From Lentinula raphanica (taxonomy: Eukaryota > Basidiomycota > Agaricomycetes > Agaricales > Omphalotaceae): a stretch of 64,000 nucleotides of DNA. The DNA lies in NCBI GenBank assembly GCA_027919835.1, contig JANVFP010000029.1, forward strand, positions 186,001 through 250,000, read 5' to 3'. Below, piece after piece: positions 11,759 through 22,558 of the stretch (position 1 is the first letter of the stretch; every line of letters begins with the position of its first letter). A model generated the notes under the pieces. That model did no database searches and had not been told where the DNA came from. It saw only the letters and a program-made list of their open reading frames with translations. The translations under genes and the position numbers were made by a program.

Positions 11759-12049
11759 TGGAATTAAAGATGAATCAAATGAGTATAGATATTAGGCGGT
11801 TGAGGGAGGAAGAAAGAGAGAAAGCAATGGAGTGGCAGTATATAAGTTCAATGCGTTCAGATTCCTGGGAAATTACAATTCGCCGTCATCTCCGGTGGTT
11901 CTGCCGTTGGTGAGTGGATATTGACTTTGCCTTATCGTGGATGTAACACACTATCTTTGTCCAACAACAGACATGAACACGTACTATGATTTCACTGCGA
12001 CGTAAGAAGAGTCCGAAATGAAGGTGGCAAACAATACTACATATGTTCT

Positions 12050-14636
12050 TCACATCTTATCCATTTCGACACCAAGACCCGCAGTATACGCATTCGTACT
12101 ACTAGTTTCGAAGGCCTTTCTTCGACTCTCTGCCTTCACAAACTCTTCGCATTCGACGCGACTTTGAGGTACGTCCACAAACCAAAGAAAGACCATACTG
12201 AACATACCACTGACAGGGGTCAATTTCTACGCTGTATTTGCAGAAGGACACCTAGAGACACTCACAGCGCAAACAAAAACGAGAAAGGCATGTTGTTGTT
12301 CGAAGAGCTTTCAATGATTGCTGAAGAGACGAAGGGTCCTATGAAGGCTGAGGTCTTCCCCACCTGGATAGGTTGATTCGTTGCACTGAGATCGATGTGG
12401 CAAGAGATCTAATGCACTAACCACGGAGAACAAAGCAAAGAAAAGAAACCTTGTATAGATATGAGTGCTGGTCCAATAGGAAGTTCGTTACTGTCTCACA
12501 TTTGTGGAAGTGGCGATACTTCACTAATCATGGTTTGGCTGTACGCATACCTAAAAGTGCATTCTTAAATAGACGAATGCACTTGGAGCAAGCTCTGCGC
12601 CTCTACTCACCATGGACAGACCATCACACCATAAAAGACTTGATATGCCCTAGATCGTATTCAGAAATTCGGGAGTCAATTTCAAACTTGAAGCTTTGAA
12701 CTTTGCCCGTACCAAATCTCCCAGACATGCTTGAAGCCGAATTTGTCCGTGTGGACCCCAATCAAACCCCATATTGTCAAGATCTGAAGGATGGCACAGT
12801 TATTATTTCAGATAATCCTGTTAATTCAGAACGCACAATAATCCAGCATGCATTGAAAGTGAGCATCTGGATGATTCATCGAGTCAAGTGAATTTTGGAG
12901 TAGAGGCTATGAGAAATTACCGTTTTCGTACTGATTGAAAATCGCTTCTGAACCAGCCAAAACGAACTGAGAGAGAGAGAGGAAGTTAGGACTCTGCAGA
13001 TTGATTCTTTAGGTTTACTCACTAGATGCCTATCGCTTGTGCGACAATTCCGACGATGAGCAGCAGAGTCAGTTGAAGGGTCGAATAGGAGACAAGACTG
13101 TTCTGAAGGGTGCCGATCACAGTGCTGCAAATGCAATTAGCTGGACGGACCAATGTGTCAGGCAGGTGTGTCATTCACACTGTTGTATTTAATACATCTC
13201 CCCTAGAGTCAGATCAGTCAACCATCGAGCCGATTTGTACGAAAAACTCACATGAGAAAGTAGAAAACGAGGTAAAGGAATGTCTGTTTGAGCTTCGCAC
13301 ATTCTCTAAAGGCGACGTAAGTTTGTTTGAAGCCAACAGCGAAGATACTGGTGTTAGGTGGCAATTGTAAGCCAGGTCGACGTTTTTCCAGAAAGAACCA
13401 GGGCAAAGCAACAAGGACTGGAAGCAATGGTTATACAACATCAGAAATTTTGATGGCTAACTCACACCAGATCCCTCCAGAAAAAGCGATCAAGACACTG
13501 AAAGCCTTAGTGTTGGATTCCGTGCTGGAATCCGATTTGAGGCCTTTCAGGATCCCTACCATCACAGCGAGGATCAGAATCTCGCCCACAGACTGGACAG
13601 TGAAGGATATGTTTGACACTCTATTTCTAGATAGAGAAGTGAGCTTTGCATGGGCTTCCGGACTGAAGTAGGTAAGTTAGTGCATCGAGTATGAGACTGA
13701 ACTGAACAAATATACTGACCTCTTCGCTCCGTGCTTTACTTGAGCTAGAGATTCCTTCACCTCTGGAAGATCACGAACCAAGCCAGGGAAGGCAGCAGTC
13801 CAAAATGTGAGTGTACACTATTGAAATATATCATGTCAGGCATAGCTTGGTAGGAAATGGTTCTTCAGTTACCTGATAAGTGATGACTGTATCAAGGAAT
13901 GAGTTATGATATCAATGAAGAAACACTTGAGAGAACTGACGGCCCATGATATACAGAGCAACACCTGCTTGCCACTGAGACGGATGGTCAACGCCTAGCC
14001 AGGAAAAAGACACTGCTACCGCGAGAATGGTGGAGAATATAGTGATATTTGGCCTGAAATTAACGATTACTATTAGGATCGGAGGCCGCCAGTCAATGCA
14101 TGACTAGTGTAAAGCAATCACCTCCAGCTCCCATAATCAGCCCAAGCTCCGATGACGAGCAATAATGCAGCTTGTATCGCGAAGCTGATCCCGTTGGTCA
14201 GTAGTACAATTGCATTTACTGCGAAAAGTTAGCACAACGGAAGGCGTGATGACCTTCACTACAGGGAAACTTACTATCTCGGACTTTCCCAAGAAATGGT
14301 AGCACACAATCGCCATCACTACAGCCCAGTGTGAATGGGGGCTGACTAGGGTCATATCCCGCTAGGAATAAGAGGTTCTGAAATTGAGAAGGCCCGAAGT
14401 TGAATCCCGAGAGGCCATTGTTGCCAATGTAGAACACATAAAAGCTCCTACAAAAATGACATTATGGTCATTCATTGGCAGAAAGTAATTCATAACAAGC
14501 TCACCAGAGTTCCACGCGTGTTGTTGTCCAACTACGTCCAGAAACTGTAGTGATTGGCAAACTTTCGGATATAGGCAGAGCACTAGCAATGATTGTGGGT
14601 TTTTCCTCGCTCTCCTGTGATGCCATAATGAAGGAG
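12050..14636 (-). CDS. ATG22: ATG22-like vacuolar membrane permease
   Basis: Major-facilitator-type protein that in yeast exports amino acids released by autophagy from the vacuole. I traced about 18 small exons in one frame, from MASQESEEKPT to GLGVEMDKM. Landmarks: FYIGNNGLSGFNFGPSQFQN and the loop with GCSDGDCVLPFLG; membrane helices such as IQAALLLVIGAWADYGSW; AAFPGLVRDLPEV; FLVALPWFFLEKRRPG; the MGDVLNTTVTVIGTLQN helix; WEIWAYQVFYGVMVCPW; YAYSQTMISEVSP; GKTSAFIGPFVSSAI; and MVFLWFVDVPQSRVEC. A 30-base exon (12837-12866) encodes ten residues of a helix and is needed to keep it complete. The density of introns (about 17 in 2.6 kb) is high even for this window. It is collinear with NTH1 and ATG15. 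Confidence 0.88.
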
Positions 14637-15126
14637 GTGCACGCAAAAATCCGAGATAAGAGAATTCTGTTGCATTGACATCGTGACAGAGGCGGTAAGG
14701 TAAATTTTACGATAGCTTCAGATCAAGGAGTCGCACCGCGTGTACGCGCTACATATGGATCACTATAGGCGCCCAACTTGAAGCGCTCAAGCCTCAAATT
14801 CACAAGTGCACTTCGGAATCAAGCCCGCTTCACGCCCTGTTCACACCTCCGCTTTTGAAAGTAAAGATTCGAGATTCAAGAAACATCATATGTATCCTTG
14901 TGTCGTGCTCATTGGAGTCTATCTTCAATCAGTAAGATGTAAGGAGAAAATCCATTGAACATCCATTCGCCCTGGAACTACATTTTCTTGCTTGAGAGCT
15001 GCGAGTCGGTCTTCGATTTTCTATGCTTCTCATTCAGACCTGTTTATGCACGCTGATAACGACGATACCAAAGCTGATATTATGTAGTTACTGAAAGTCC
15101 ATCACTTGTGTTAATGCTTTGCGCAA
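14637..15126. other. Intergenic, ATG22 to Kre9-like gene
   Basis: About 490 bp containing the ATG22 5' flank and the 3' flank of the next minus-strand gene. No gene seen. Confidence 0.4.
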
Positions 15127-15747
15127 CTAAGAACTGGATGCAACAATGGTGAACGATGGCCCAATATTGCCCGAATCGCCGAACACTAGAAACAAAGTCA
15201 TATCATGCCAAGTTTCGTGAGAGGAAAGAGGGAGAAGACTCACGAACGATCTGATAGTCGTTATCGGGAACGACATCTGGAACGGTGACTGTAAAGGATC
15301 CATTCGCTGCTACCAAGTCGAAGTTTGAACTCAATGAAATGACTACCATATCCGACGCGGAAGCGTTAATGACATCTTGCGCCACGACCAGGGAGCGGAT
15401 AAGTACGCACTTGCATCTTCCTCCTTGGCCAAGTAAATATGTCCTCCATTAGATACACCATCTGGAGGGATGTTATCGGTGCTCCTGTATTCATCAATTA
15501 GCATGGCGAAGGACTTCGAGGAATGCACAACATGACTGCTGCATCAATTGACTTACCAGGTAACATTGACCTCAGTGCCGATGACCCAGACAGTGCCAGT
15601 GACGGGCGAAGTAATAGTAGGGTCCCAAACATCGAGAGTGCTCAGAGGGGCAGCACTCACTTCGTTAGGAGAAGCAAAGAAAGCCATCGCACTAGCAAGG
15701 AGGGCGGTCGTGATCGTGAGCTTCATGATGCTGCAAGCTGGTTTCAA
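15127..15747 (-). CDS. Small secreted Kre9/Knh1-like domain protein
   Basis: Four exons make a secreted protein of about 131-138 residues. MKLTITTALLASAMAFFAS (Met at 15726; an in-frame Met at 15747 is also possible) is a signal peptide. The mature protein has the fungal Kre9/Knh1-type fold signature: VWDPTITSPVTGTVWVIGTEVNVTW, then WSTDNIP, GHIYLAKEEDA, FTVTVPDVVPDNDYQIV and LFGDSGNIGPSFTI. The second intron (GTGCGT..GGTAG, 68 bp) is needed to join IYLAKEEDA to IISLSSNFDLV; skipping it leaves a frameshift. Relatives are cell-surface Ser/Thr-rich proteins, often GPI-anchored, linked to beta-glucan assembly. This one stops right after the domain (VASSS), with no Ser/Thr tail and no GPI signal, so it is probably freely secreted. 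Confidence 0.8.
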
Positions 15748-16445
15748 AAGATGAGCAAAAGTCAGGGAACTATCAAACGATGTCAGACTATCGAGAGATG
15801 ATTCCTTTGGGTTGGAAGAGCTGAGCTTTTATGCTCCATCTCCATATAATTGCCAGCATAATGCAAGGGGACAAATGTCCGTCGTGTCTCGAAGGATTAC
15901 AAAAGATATTGTCAGTCCTCAGTCATCTGCCGGAAGACATCCGATTGTGGACGTATGCTAGACCCCAGGTTGGGCTTGCTTCATGCAATAAGAATGATCC
16001 TGCAGCTCGTTAAATCAACAGCAGCAGGGCGATCATCTGTACTCACAGACCAGAACCAAAGTCATTGTGTTTACTGTTCGAATCCATGATATCATGCGGG
16101 CAAGGAGGCCCATTGACCAAACATTTGTGAATGGATTCTGGCTATGTCGTGATTCTGGCCTTGTCAAACGGTGCACTGGATCAGTACTAAAAGACTCGCC
16201 GGACCCGGAATCCAGTGCAAAGATCAGCATTTCATAGTATTGGGAAATATCATCTCTGTCCTCGCCTCAATCAAGTAGCAGTTAAAGAAGGGATACAATG
16301 GCCTGAGCTTGCCGTTTCTGAAGTGAGGGAGGTCGTAAGGAATCCTCAAGTATGACACAATAGCCTCGAATACATCCTTTGAGGAATTACCTACAGTGAT
16401 ACTTCGAAGATGACAACTAGAAGTCTGCAACTCGAGCGACCTAAC
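15748..16445. other. Intergenic, no supported gene
   Basis: About 700 bp between two minus-strand secreted-protein genes. Several short frames exist, none with a recognisable motif or convincing splice links. A further 3' exon of the neighbouring gene (16446-17322) could lie here. Confidence 0.35.
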
Positions 16446-17322
16446 CTATACCTGGGTCGACAATGCTGTAACTTGCGCCAGCTCGGCAGAAGTTGCTCCT
16501 ACAGCATTCTGGGAAAGGTCATGACATTGTCAAATCGAAAATTGAGGACGTGAAGCACACGCACTGCAGTAACCTTAGTCAGTTGATGGGACACGGTGTC
16601 GGCAACGTCGAGTTGAACGCCGTTCGCGGTGTTCACACGAGCAATTTGGAACTGGAGGAAGAACTTGGGTCCTTTGAGCTTTGAAAGTAGGGCAGAAGAA
16701 TCCGGTTGAGACTAAATGGGATTCATGTAAGCTCAGTCAACAACTGATACTTAGCACATGACACTTACTCGAACACCAGCTTCAAGGGCAAGATAGTCAT
16801 TCAACTGATTCTGGAGGGTGGTAAGGTCTGCATCCGCAGGGTCTTCGGGAGTCATGAATGTTTGCCTGCACACAAAAGCTAAGCAATCGAACGACAGAAG
16901 ATACTGTCTGCATACAGAGCAAATCCGAGCGGGGAAAGCGAAGATTTCTGGAAATCGATTGTGCTGTAATCAATGCCGCCTGAACTTATGTCTGGAACAC
17001 CCGGCGCAACTTCGACCTGCATTTCATGAGCGACCCTATCATGAAACGGATAGTTTTTGAAAAGTTTTACCGCAGTATTACAAGTCACTGGTGCAGCTTC
17101 TAAAGCAGGAAGACCCTCTGAAACCTCTGCAGGCAAGGCAACAGTTCCAGTTACAAAACACGGATTTGCCCGTCTAATAAGAGGCGCTGATGAATAGTAT
17201 GAAGATCAGCGGCGGTCAAGTATATCGCCGATTGCTAATGCACCTGAAAGTCCCGAAGGGAGCATTGAAAGAGCTGCCAGCAGTTGAAAGATCCACCATT
17301 TGCAGAATTGAATGTCAAACAT
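16446..17322 (-). CDS. Secreted protein of unknown function
   Basis: Starts MFDIQFCKWWIFQLL, a signal peptide ending near LPSGLSA after the first splice. Mature sequence: PLIRRANPCFVTGTVALP, then VTCNTAVEVAPGVPDISSG, GGIDYSTIDFQKSSLSPLGFAL, LTTLQNQLNDYLALEAGVR, LKGPKFFLQFQIARV, DVADTVSHQLTK and AELAQVTALSTQ. Five short introns were inferred from splice signals and frame. I believe proteins of this pattern occur widely in basidiomycetes as secreted hypotheticals, but I know no function. The last exon runs to a stop just after STQV; a longer C-terminus through another intron is possible. Alternating short helices suggest a compact helical secreted protein. Confidence 0.6.
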
Positions 17323-17903
17323 GGGGCAGGAGATGAACCGATGAAGTTTGGCTAAGTGGGTTTGAAGTCCGTGGAGAATGATGTCGACGGAAAGCAGTGT
17401 TTCTCTGAGAAGACCAAGAACAAAAGCAGAAAAGGAGCCAGTCCAAAAGACAAGTAAAAAAGAACGAGGGATTCGAAGACAAGTTGAAAATGCCCTATTT
17501 CTGCCGGTTTTTAAAGTGCCAAGGAATGCATAAATTGGACGTTGCCATGGACGTCATCCTAGACCACGACCAACTTCGCCAGTTGCCTCAAGACTGTGGG
17601 GGGCATCCCCTGCTTCGTGGATTCAATGGCAGTAGACTTGTATAGGAAGGAAGGAAGGAAGGAAATTACACGGCTCCATCCGGAGATGGGGTCCCACTGG
17701 GGAACAGCCGGGCCCAACTGTCAGCTCTGCAGCGAATGCTCATCCCGCAAGGAGACGGTAGACTGCAGAGAGAGCAGAGGGTGACATGGACGGCTACGTA
17801 GACTACCAGGGTAGGACAGTAAAGTAGTTAGGCAAAGGTAGTCAATTATACAAGAATCATTAAGTGAAAATAGGTAGCCGTTCTGCCGGATGAGAGCATT
17901 AAT
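17323..17903. other. Intergenic with GGAA microsatellite
   Basis: Upstream region of the secreted-protein gene. A short (GGAA)n run lies at about 17645-17662. No gene is supported. Confidence 0.4.
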
Positions 17904-18218
17904 CTACGAGCTCTCGTCCTCGGAACTATCAGAAGAGTCCGAGGAAAGGGTGAAGAGGTCCGGAGGGTGACCAGAGACTGTAAAGTCTCTCCAGTACATG
18001 GTAGACCTGTATATAAATTGTGCGGTGACAGTCACTAAGGACCAGTCAAAGATGAGCCTTTTCAGGTAAAACAAGGCATCTTCATCAGAGAAGGAGAGGG
18101 ACATAGGAAGAGCAATAGGGAGAGACATGAGAAATTCCCTGCGAAGCAGACGGAGACCAGGCAATGTCTGAGCCGCTCTGGATCGTAGTTGATAGTGGAA
18201 AAAGAAGTCGTTTGTCAT
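17904..18218 (-). CDS. Hypothetical 104-residue protein (weak)
   Basis: Single uninterrupted frame starting MTNDFFFHYQLRSRAAQTL and ending in an acidic tail SSDSSDSSEDESS. No signal peptide, no domain recognised. Its start overlaps a pentanucleotide repeat (GTCAT)n. The acidic serine tail is protein-like, but nothing else supports translation, so this is a tentative call. Confidence 0.25.
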   Translation of the reverse strand: MTNDFFFHYQLRSRAAQTLPGLRLLRREFLMSLPIALPMSLSFSDEDALFYLKRLIFDWSLVTVTAQFIYRSTMYWRDFTVSGHPPDLFTLSSDSSDSSEDESS

Positions 18219-18232
18219 GTCATGTCATGTCG
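18213..18232. repeat. (GTCAT)n pentanucleotide repeat
   Basis: About four tandem copies of TGTCA/GTCAT are visible just at the start of the weak ORF on the minus strand. Confidence 0.7.
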
Positions 18233-18549
18233 ATGGATCAATCGATCAGTGTGGCAGTGCCGCTACATGCCGCACGCTTGATGCTGCTCGGCTATTTCGG
18301 CATATGTCACAGCCAGTTCGGCCCGGTTGTAAGTATTGAACTTGTACGACGAGGATGCTCAACGGCTGGGAAGTGTTCAAAATCCAGAAAATGCGTGTAT
18401 TCACAATCGACAATACTTTGCGTGGACTTGAGATGGCTGCTAGGAAATACGCTAAGTATGTAGGATGCTGACTCTATATTCGAATTTCGTTCAAACCTGG
18501 CATATGGCATAGATTCCCTGTCGCATGAGTACGTACTACGAAAAAGACG

Positions 18550-20214
18550 TCAATACCCTCTGGAGGGGGGTAAAGAAGATCGAGCCGAGGTCAAGGATGA
18601 CCGGACATTGCTACTGATATTCTGATTTTGATATTCTGGTGGAGAGTGGGAGATAGGTCGGGGACCTTGTGGAAATCGTGTCATGATTTCCACACGTTGT
18701 TCAAGAATTGGACCATTGTGAAATCTCTGCGAAGCAGTTGAAGGAACAAAACCGGTGGTGTTGAAAGGAAGTACTACGACCGAGTACTGCCGATAGTTGT
18801 CATCAGTATCAACAACCACCGTTCAAAACATTTGAAGGATTTACCTCAACACGAAAATGGGATATATGAAACGTTGGTTTCAAATGCCTCGATAGCAATA
18901 TCTCACCCTCTAACTCCCTGTAAAGTCTAGTTTTTGACTGTATAGTTGCCGCATCGGAAGCCATCGTGATGCCAGCACTAGGTGTCGTATCTTCGGAATC
19001 AGGGTGCTGCCACCAAACCGCATCAGCAATGTCAATAACTGGCTCTGTCGAGAATACACCCGGTGTCCATGAGGCGTTGTATTCTGCGAGATTTTGTGCA
19101 CGGTTGGAAATGATCTTCCGACGCAGCCTCACAGTCAGAGCTTGACGTGATGACAGGAGGTCTAATGCTTGAGAGTCGGTGGAACTAAGTGTAAGTGAAA
19201 GAGGGATCACTGAACCCCGTGTGTAGCTAAGCTGTAGAAGAGATAATGATGTTTGAGTGAGACTGTTGAAGAATGAGGAATGATAGAGGCATCACCGGTT
19301 GCGCAAGGGAAAGTTTCAGTGTAACTTCCACAACTCGATTTTTGAATAGTGTACCGTATATTTGTGCAGAGGGTAGGGTATACCATCCGTTTGGATCAGC
19401 CTGTGGTCCTAGAAGAGGGCTGTTCTCCTGATAAGCCAGCTGCCGCAACTCCGAAGGAGGATCTGGTTTGGAGGCTGGGACGTATGTCCAAGCCATCTGT
19501 AAATTACTGTCTTCCCTAAATTTACTTCGGGCAATATGTACAATCAGATTGTACCGGATACAAGCGCGGATATTTCGTTCCATGAATGTGGGGGGAAGTG
19601 CGCAGGCTTGTACGCTGTCCACAGTTGAAGAGCCCGACTTTGTCATTGTAGTAGAAGATACCACAACTTCTCTAGGCAAATGAATGGAGAACGACCAGTG
19701 CATCTGGTCATGTCTCTCGCTATGGATGTCTTTTGACCAGAGCGTGGTAGAGGATTCGAGAAATGTGAGTTGATTTGCTTTGGATAACCCAGTAGATAAC
19801 TCTCCTCTGGCCTACATTTTGTAGTAACCGTCAGAGATTGAGGAAGAGAATCGGGCCCGGCAGGCCGAAACTTGCTTGCCTCGTAGCGACTTTCGTAAGC
19901 GGCAATATACTCACTATGACCTTGACACAAGAAACATGCCTGCTTTGGCTCATACCAGTATCTAGAGTTACAGAACCCGTAATCTTCTCTCCTTCAACGA
20001 ACATCGGCATCGAACCCACTGGCGCCTTGCTATACACGCGTAATGTTGCCCAAGGTTTTGCGTGCTTATTGGAAATATCAGACGACAGTTCCGCAACATG
20101 CTCCGTCAACTCTCTACGAGCTCGAAATGGTGTTTGGGTATATGCTGGTAAGGACGTCACAGATTGCGGCAAGCTGCTACTGCCATAGACGAAAGCATTG
20201 AAGGAAGATTCCAT
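18550..20214 (-). CDS. Arrestin-like protein D (dispersed paralogue)
   Basis: Four exons (19915-20214, 19296-19811, 18845-19231, 18550-18786) encode 479 residues, the longest of the five arrestin-like copies. N-terminal SLPAYTQTPF, MFVEGEKITGSVTLD, core MHWSFSIHLPREV and LPPTFMERNIRACIRYNLIV, motif LLGPQADPNGWYTLP, LSYTRGSVIPLSLTLSS, and a C-terminal GPRPISHSPPEYQNQ with a PPxY. It has lost the intron that in copies A and C separates the LPxTF exon from the GPxADPxGW exon: the frame runs straight through. The third exon carries a longer insert (DIADAVWWQHPDSEDTTPS) than its relatives. It lies about 12 kb from the main cluster. The role as a ubiquitin-ligase adaptor is inferred. Confidence 0.8.
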
Positions 20215-21193
20215 TCGGAACTGGTGGAAAGGAAGGATTTCAGAAATCTCAAAAGCTCAAGTACCTCGCCTTACATCGCTCATTTATAACACCATTCAAA
20301 CCTTTTTCCGGAACAAAGCACATTTCGGTACTACATAAGTAGGACATGTACATACTTATACAATCTGACAAGAACATTCTTGTGCTCCCGGTATCAACAA
20401 GGAAGTGGACTTAACAGAGATCCAGATTCTTGTCTCAATGGTGCTTAAGCTCTTCGCAGCCCGTCGAACAACCATTGAACGTTGAAAGTTGAAACTGTTG
20501 GCACGGCAGGTTGTCCGGAACTCTATGTACAAGCTCTCTTTGGAGGCTGTGGCTGGCACTGGCGAACAACCAGATTGAATCAATATATCCATATGGGATC
20601 TAATACGATAAGTACGTGGATCATTTCCTTCAGCCGTCCTGTTGCCAATACCACTCGTACTAGGGTGTACGGTGCTCTACCAGTAGCCATCCACTACTTG
20701 AGAGGGCTGTTTTCCAGAACTCGAGTTCAATCCTTTTGCTCGATGGCCACTACGGTTTCAAATAGCCGCATCATCGTATACAGTACTATTGGGTTTCGCA
20801 TTCTTGCGTCGTTGATTCCCACTGGCTTCCGACTCTCTATCGCCCCATTGTGTTCGTCGGTGCTCGAATTATGCCGTGAGTTGGTCCACGATAGGTTTCT
20901 CGTATCATCACTTTGCAGATGTGATGATCATGCGTAACGATTTCGATTTGGGAGTAAGGTTATAAAGCTTGTAAGTCTTTGGTAAGAGCCTCAGCCAATC
21001 CGGGTGAGTGTAAGCAGGTGTAAGCGGTGCCGCTCGGCTTTGCGCGCCTACTTGCTTGTCTGTGATAAGCGCCCTCTCAGATCCGGCCATCCATCATGTA
21101 CATACTCTGTCACTTCGCTGTCTCGAAACTGTTATTCAACTCAAGTATCAGCCACAGTTGGCTTGTTTACCAGGTTGCACTCTTCTTACGTCC
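20215..21193. other. Intergenic, divergent promoters
   Basis: About 980 bp between a minus-strand arrestin gene and a plus-strand gene. A plus-strand frame of 151 codons (20482-20937) exists but shows no motif, no signal peptide and no neighbouring splice sites that extend it. Confidence 0.4.
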
Positions 21194-22489
21194 ATGAATT
21201 ACTCGCAAAGTAACGCGTTCCAAACTCAACAAGACGTCGTATCTGGTGATCAATATCGTTATGCATTGACCAATTTCGTGAGTTCGAACATTGAAGTTAA
21301 TCTCCATTCCTAGTCTGTGATATCCTGATGAATTAGATAGCGTATAGCACACGAGAAAGTTGAGGAGCAAAGGGCCCAACTTGAGGAACAAGAAAGACAA
21401 GTTGCTCAGCTGCGCGCACGAATCGCACTTTTGGAAGGGAGTTCTGCAGGAGTAGCAGGAAAGTCAGGCAATTCTGTGGACGATTTCTCTATCAAAGTGT
21501 GTATCTATCTCTATGTGATGGAAAAGCAAATCGAGTGACGTTTTGCTTAGAACACTGCTGCTCAACTAGAAAAGATGATCAATAGATGGGCTTCTGATAT
21601 CGTTCGTAATCCTCCCGTCCCACTCATCGACTTGTGCGGTGCAATCTTGAACGATTTGGCGTCTACGATCACGGATACGACACCTCGTTACGATGGGTCT
21701 TCTATTCAAGTGCAATCTCTATTGAGACATATCATATCGGAAACCGTGCGTTGCTTCTAATGTCGAGGGTAGACACACCGCTGACAGTCACGTCTACGTA
21801 CAGATTTCAGAAGGAATCATCAACTGCTTGGTTGTGACAAACTCTCCCGAAGCGAATGACCAACTCACTCGGATTCACGAACACATCTTCGCTAGTAAGT
21901 CATCAAATGAAACAATCCCGATGTTCTCGTTATCCACTCGCATTACAGGAAATCCAACGGTAGCATCAGTTTGGAGACGACAGACATATTCTGCCGCTGT
22001 TGAGACTTGTTCGCCGGAGATGACAGCGAGTGTTTTGGTCGAACATATGCCAGCTCTCTTGAAATGCATGGACGGTGCTCTCCCAACCACGGGTGGTAAA
22101 TCCATCATTGACGCCGCGTATAACTTTTCTCGCATGATACATGGCTCTCATGCATCTTCTGGAGATGCGTTTTATCGTGCGTTTGTTCCTGAATTGGGAA
22201 ACACCCTTTCTGCTAGCCAGAACGAATTGGTGAAGCGTTGTATGAGAAGCGAGCAAGGCAATATCGACCGTGTGGGGGCTACCGTATTCCCGGGACTTGT
22301 GAAGGTGTCGAAAGGTCCCGCTATAGGGGGACAAGAACCAGAAATCATACAGGTTTGCATAACACGCCAATCAACCTGCAGTGATCTTATTGTATCTTCC
22401 ATCTCTAGACTGTGGTCAGGCGAGCACAAGTTATTTGCGAATGCGCTCTAACAGGAGGTTCAATACCATCTGCTGCAGTAGTTGCTTGA
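21194..22489 (+). CDS. Coiled-coil protein of unknown function
   Basis: Six exons read in one frame from MNYSQSNAFQTQQDVV to GGSIPSAAVVA. A short N-terminal region is followed by a coiled coil rich in Glu/Gln/Arg (about residues 30-60, EEQRAQLEEQERQVAQLRAR). Then comes a helical domain with KMINRWASDIVRNPP, LIDLCGAILNDLAS, INCLVVTNSPEAN, and a C-terminal half containing TVASVWRRQTYSAAVE and FPGLVKVSKGPA. The last exon begins TVVRRAQVICEC. I do not recognise the family; the layout resembles conserved basidiomycete hypotheticals with an N-terminal coiled coil. No membrane segment. It faces the MIC60 gene tail to tail, with 69 bp between stops. Confidence 0.65.
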
Positions 22490-22558
22490 CAGATCTAATG
22501 TAAACTGTTGACTTGAATATCAATAACCAAATGGTATTATACGGCTGATCTAGAGAGA

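Noticed and set aside
20482..20937. Plus-strand frame of 151 codons
   Set aside because: No family resemblance or splice partners; lies in the divergent promoter region of two genes.
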